Source: Mangrovimonas sp. TPBH4
GTDB taxonomy: Bacteria > Bacteroidota > Bacteroidia > Flavobacteriales > Flavobacteriaceae
Assembly: GCF_001280505.1 (NCBI RefSeq)
Contig: NZ_LBIO01000037.1
Location: forward strand, 248,001 to 312,000
Direction: 5' to 3'
DNA length: 64,000 nucleotides
Part shown: piece by piece, positions 60,740 through 64,000 of the stretch
Numbering within the stretch: the first letter of the stretch is position 1
Layout: every line of letters begins with the position of its first letter
Notes under the pieces: generated by a model
The model's input: the letters and a program-made list of their open reading frames with translations, nothing else
The model's database searches: none
What the model was told of the DNA's origin: nothing
Program-made: the position numbers and the translations under genes

Positions 60740-62209
60740 TTATATTTTTTTTACATCTGGGATATCATAATTTTCATCTAAAACAATCTGTTGCGGTTGG
60801 TATAACCTCAGAATGATATAGAAAGGCCCTTTATTAGCAGGGATCCAATTGTCTGTGTTTTCGGGTTGTTGGTTCGAAATTGTAATATCGAAAGAGCCGT
60901 CGGCATTTTTTTTGAATCCCTCGATGTCCGGACTCATTTTGTAACGATTTAATGGGTTGTCTACAAACATTTTAGTTTTGGCGTTCCAAAGCGTAAGGGA
61001 CCAAAAGGCATCTACAGGAGGTTCTTCTTTAAAATGAATTTTATAGGTGTTATTTCCATCTAGGGTGTTTCCTTCAGAGTCCGTATATCGAACAGGATAT
61101 AGGGCTTCTTCGGCCCCGTTTCCTCCTAAATAGGGACCTGCAATCATAGAACGTAAGGTGTAATCCCAACCAAAGTCGCTCAGTTTGGTAACAAAATTCC
61201 AACCGTTTTTCACATAAGAACTTGTTTTTATAGATGCCATAATAGAAAGTGGGGCCTGCAGGGTTGCATCATAGAGTGCCTTTTTTTGAATGTCATTAAG
61301 CACACTTTCGTCAAATTTTCCAGGAGATAGGCCTATGGACTCAAATTGTCCTACCAGTGCTTTGTCCACATCTATAACTGGATTTTGAGTCATTGCCCAT
61401 GCTAGTTGTTTGTAAAAGGCTAAAGGATCTGTTTTAGGATACGTAGGCATTTTGGGTAAGTTAGTTGTTTTATTTGGGCTTGTACCTCCTTTAAACTCAT
61501 TGAGAGTTTGTAGTTTAAAATCCTTTTGGAGCGCTATTACGGGAGCTGTATCTTCTCCTTGTTCTATGCGTAATCGTCCCCATAACCATACTTTTGGAGT
61601 TTTTACATGGATAGTTTTATTAATGCTTGTAGGTAGTGTTCCTTCCCAACCAGGAGGAACAATTGCATAATTTCCAGCTTTGGTTCCGGTTTCTCTTCTT
61701 CCAATATAAGCCGATAAATTTTGGTACATATCAAACACATTGATCACATAATAACGATCATGTGTGTCCGGTACAGAAACAACATAGGGTTCAGTTAAAT
61801 CTACTACGGCACTCATATAGTATGTATCTCTGTTGGCGGAGGGCATATCGGTATCTTTTGCCGTAGGCAATTCAGTGGCCCACCCCATTTGGTTTAGGGG
61901 GGCTCTGTAACTGGTAGCGGGTTTTGGATTAGGTACGTTAACGTATTCTCTCATTATAGATTCCATACGTACTAGGGCATAGCCCCATTCGTATGCCAAA
62001 ATTGCTTTGGCATTGGCACCATAGTAGTCGCCTAGTTTCTGGTTTTCATCGGTACTAGGGATATCTACAACAGGATTATCCATTTTAGCAACTTTGGCTA
62101 AAGCGTTCTCGGTAGCTTTAGTTGAACTTGCAGTTCCTTGACTCCATCCTAATAGCGGCATTACGAGCAGCATTGAGAGTATGGTCCTTTTTTTTGAAAA
62201 ATTGCTCAT
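60740..62209 (-). CDS. DUF1254/DUF1214 domain exported protein
   Basis: A signal peptide ([25 protein letters not shown]) is followed by a DUF1254 domain (about residues 60-210: [67 protein letters not shown]). A C-terminal DUF1214 domain follows ([44 protein letters not shown]). The function of this pair is unknown; it is common in exported proteins beside hydrolases. It lies between the HAD phosphatase and the sulfatase gene, and its signal peptide resembles that of the downstream sulfatase. Confidence 0.92.
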   Translation of the reverse strand: MSNFSKKRTILSMLLVMPLLGWSQGTASSTKATENALAKVAKMDNPVVDIPSTDENQKLGDYYGANAKAILAYEWGYALVRMESIMREYVNVPNPKPATSYRAPLNQMGWATELPTAKDTDMPSANRDTYYMSAVVDLTEPYVVSVPDTHDRYYVINVFDMYQNLSAYIGRRETGTKAGNYAIVPPGWEGTLPTSINKTIHVKTPKVWLWGRLRIEQGEDTAPVIALQKDFKLQTLNEFKGGTSPNKTTNLPKMPTYPKTDPLAFYKQLAWAMTQNPVIDVDKALVGQFESIGLSPGKFDESVLNDIQKKALYDATLQAPLSIMASIKTSSYVKNGWNFVTKLSDFGWDYTLRSMIAGPYLGGNGAEEALYPVRYTDSEGNTLDGNNTYKIHFKEEPPVDAFWSLTLWNAKTKMFVDNPLNRYKMSPDIEGFKKNADGSFDITISNQQPENTDNWIPANKGPFYIILRLYQPQQIVLDENYDIPDVKKI

Positions 62210-62270
62210 AATTCCCTGGTTTATATATTACTAATTAATTTAATAGCCATTTTTGATTGATGATGTTTGG

Positions 62271-63296
62271 TTATTGATATCTTGGATAAATCACTTTCCA
62301 GTCCTTTTTCATGTCCACTAAGGTCCAGCCACGTTTGGTAGCTTCATCCAATCCTTTGTCCAAACCACCAATATGTGATCCTCTGTCGTAGGCCCATTCG
62401 CGCTCGGCATCGGTGTGGTGTACATAGAGCATAAAACTGTTCAGTTTGTTGGAGGCTGTCCATTGCAGCATTTGCAAATCCCCATCGGAATTCCCTGCGG
62501 CAAACACCGGTTTTTTTCCTATGATTTTTTGAATGTTCAGAGGTTTCCCTTCTTTGTCATCAATAAAGTCCATCTCGGGTAAGACTTTAATAGATGGTTT
62601 ATTGCCGTCATTAGTCCACTCGGTCTTAAATCGAGTACCTATAATTTGTTCTTCTGGAATACCATAAATGCTGGGTAAAAAGGCTCTCATAAAGTTGACA
62701 CCGCCACCCGAAACGATGTAGGTTTTAAACTGGTTGGCTCTTAAATAGTGCAACAATTCGAGCATGGGTTGAAACACCATATCGGTGTAGGGCACATTTT
62801 TGGTAGGATGTTTGGCAGTGCTTGCCCATGACTTTACCACAGCATCAAATTCTTCAACGGTCATGCCTGTATGCGTGGTCGCAACTATTTGTAAAATGCC
62901 CTTCATGCCACTTTGTTTTAGGGCTTCCATATCATTTTCCAAAACAGCTTTATAAGGTTGTTGGGTTTTCCATTCAGGATGGTCCTTCGCCATGGCTTTT
63001 ACACGATCTATGGCAAAAAACAATTGAAAATAGGCAGGTTGCTCACTCCATAGGGTGCCGTCATTGTCGAAAGTGGCAATGCGATCTTCCACAGGAATAA
63101 ACTGGGAGCTTTTGCTATTGGTGGCATTGCTAACAAATGCTATGATAGCCTTTTTAGAGGCTCCGTCATTCCAAGAGGGTAGCGGGTCTTTTTGAGCAAC
63201 GGTTTCGGCATTGGAAAGAGCTGTTGTAACGTCTGCTGTGAATGCTGTAATTACAAAGAAACATAAGGCTAATGGAAGGATTTTAAAAAGGTGCAT
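62271..63296 (-). CDS. Exported HAD-family phosphatase
   Basis: A signal peptide (about 1-26) precedes a HAD hydrolase: motif I FDNDGTLWSEQP (Asp77 nucleophile, Asp79), motif II TYIVSGGGVNFM (Ser), a motif III Lys in the KPLNIQKIIGKKP region, and motif IV GNSDGDLQML. The layout resembles phosphoserine-phosphatase-type enzymes. HAD enzymes are mostly cytoplasmic, so this exported form should hydrolyse a periplasmic phosphate ester. It is 61 bases upstream of the DUF1254 gene and 80 bases downstream of the second sulfatase gene. Confidence 0.9.
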   Translation of the reverse strand: MHLFKILPLALCFFVITAFTADVTTALSNAETVAQKDPLPSWNDGASKKAIIAFVSNATNSKSSQFIPVEDRIATFDNDGTLWSEQPAYFQLFFAIDRVKAMAKDHPEWKTQQPYKAVLENDMEALKQSGMKGILQIVATTHTGMTVEEFDAVVKSWASTAKHPTKNVPYTDMVFQPMLELLHYLRANQFKTYIVSGGGVNFMRAFLPSIYGIPEEQIIGTRFKTEWTNDGNKPSIKVLPEMDFIDDKEGKPLNIQKIIGKKPVFAAGNSDGDLQMLQWTASNKLNSFMLYVHHTDAEREWAYDRGSHIGGLDKGLDEATKRGWTLVDMKKDWKVIYPRYQ

Positions 63297-63376
63297 AACA
63301 TGATTGTTTTTAAGGTGAAAAGGAACTGGAATACTGTTCGTTTTTCAAGCTCCAAGTTGTTTTGCTTATATGTTAT

Positions 63377-64000
63377 CTAGTTTTTGCTAGTGGGAGTTAA
63401 TTTTCTAAGCTCTTCATCAATATCGAACTCCATACTTTTCATTCGAGGCGGGTATTCTTTTAGAGACTCCATAAACTCACTTATTTTTCCAAAAGCAGGG
63501 GCATAAGTCCATGCTCGATCTTCCAACCATTCATTATAGCCTCGAGAATCAATGAAGCGTTCAAAGGGGTCTAATTTTAAGTTCACAACAATAGGGGTAA
63601 CCATATCTTGTTGTACACCATTAAACCATTTGTCTTGTTTTTTGAATAAAAATTTGTAGTCTCCATAGCGGACTCCATGAAGCGTGGTTTCTGTGAAATA
63701 AAAGAACTCTTTCCGCTTGGATGGGCCCGTGTTTGTAATTAGGGCTGTTTGGTCATAGCCGTCCAAATGAATTTTTTCGTAGCTTCTGTTTCCTGCTTTG
63801 TAACTTTTAAGCATGTTGTCTTTAAGGTTAGGTTCTCCCAATTGCGACATGATTGTTGGCACCCAATCCTCCATAGTCATAAATTCACCAGTAGTGGTAC
63901 CAGGGGGAATGACGCCTGGCCATTTTACCATCACGGGAACTTTAAAACCGCCTTCATAACCACCTACACCTTTTTCTCCACGAAACGGATGGTTACCACC
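63377..64000 (-). CDS. Sulfatase, C-terminal part (gene continues beyond the window)
   Basis: This is the last 207 residues of a gene that extends past the right edge. It begins with GGNHPFRGEKGVGGYEGGFKVP, the sulfatase C-terminal core motif, continues with MVKWPGVIPPGTTTGEFMTMEDWVPTIMSQLG, and ends with LKLDPFERFIDSRGYNEW. This organisation is shared with the sulfatase at 59128-60708. The catalytic Cys is outside the window. The methionine or GTG near 63934 is internal, not a start. Confidence 0.9.
   Translation of the reverse strand, partial: GGNHPFRGEKGVGGYEGGFKVPVMVKWPGVIPPGTTTGEFMTMEDWVPTIMSQLGEPNLKDNMLKSYKAGNRSYEKIHLDGYDQTALITNTGPSKRKEFFYFTETTLHGVRYGDYKFLFKKQDKWFNGVQQDMVTPIVVNLKLDPFERFIDSRGYNEWLEDRAWTYAPAFGKISEFMESLKEYPPRMKSMEFDIDEELRKLTPTSKN

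Overview
The window looks like a chromosomal segment of a marine-type flavobacterium (Bacteroidota, Flavobacteriaceae). The reasons are a Na+-translocating NADH:quinone reductase operon, a type IX secretion plug protein at the left edge, a surface protein with a T9SS sorting tail, start sites without Shine-Dalgarno sequences, and many promoters with the Bacteroidota -7 element TAnnTTTG. No phage, integrase, CRISPR array or intact insertion sequence is visible.

Layout. 1-10.7 kb: a divergent T9SS plug gene, nqrABCDEF, a lipoprotein, a small Cys/His protein, a GluR0-like ligand-gated K+ channel, and a small conserved protein followed by apbE, the flavin transferase that matures NqrB and NqrC. 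10.7-24 kb: housekeeping genes (methyltransferase, DUF3050, map, a CoA-transferase, a small HAD protein, gpmI), exported peptidases, a GNAT enzyme, tRNA-Gly(TCC), peptidase E, two overlapping CarboxypepD_reg-like paralogues and a TatA protein. 22.8-30.9 kb: a minus-strand kynurenine catabolic cluster (kynU, kmo, 2-aminomuconate deaminase, aminomuconate semialdehyde dehydrogenase, an SDR lacking the usual catalytic residues, 3-hydroxyanthranilate dioxygenase, ACMS decarboxylase, an O-methyltransferase). It is interrupted by a decayed GIY-YIG cassette and a second dispersed-type repeat. 30.9-38 kb: a double Fe-S protein, the T9SS surface protein with four exact 252-bp repeats, msrA, a cysteine-free member of the zinc-ribbon coiled-coil family, a Nif3-like protein and lpxK. 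38-50 kb: a hybrid histidine kinase, gapA, lipA, a chain of small membrane protein-GT2-ECF sigma-divergent Nramp, an aquaporin, an ECF sigma/anti-sigma pair, murB and an aminotransferase. 50-55.8 kb: an aspartyl protease with a PDZ domain, a DUF1573 protein, valS with a structured leader, and an acidic outer-membrane protein. 56-64 kb: an exported gene block with an OprO/P-type porin, two more outer-membrane proteins, two sulfatases, a DUF1254 protein and an exported HAD phosphatase.

How the genes fit together. The left end is an energy-conserving module (Na+-NQR plus its flavinylation enzyme). The kynurenine cluster encodes each step from kynurenine to 4-oxalocrotonate, but no tryptophan dioxygenase or kynurenine formamidase lies in the window. 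The right-hand block resembles a periplasmic system for releasing anions from sulfate or phosphate esters, with outer-membrane channels and no SusC/SusD pair. The best leads for follow-up are the GIY-YIG palindrome cassette inside the kyn cluster, the atypical SDR, the uncharacterised proteins near nqr/apbE, the Glu substitution in the NqrB flavinylation motif, the K+-selective receptor channel and the ester-hydrolysis block.
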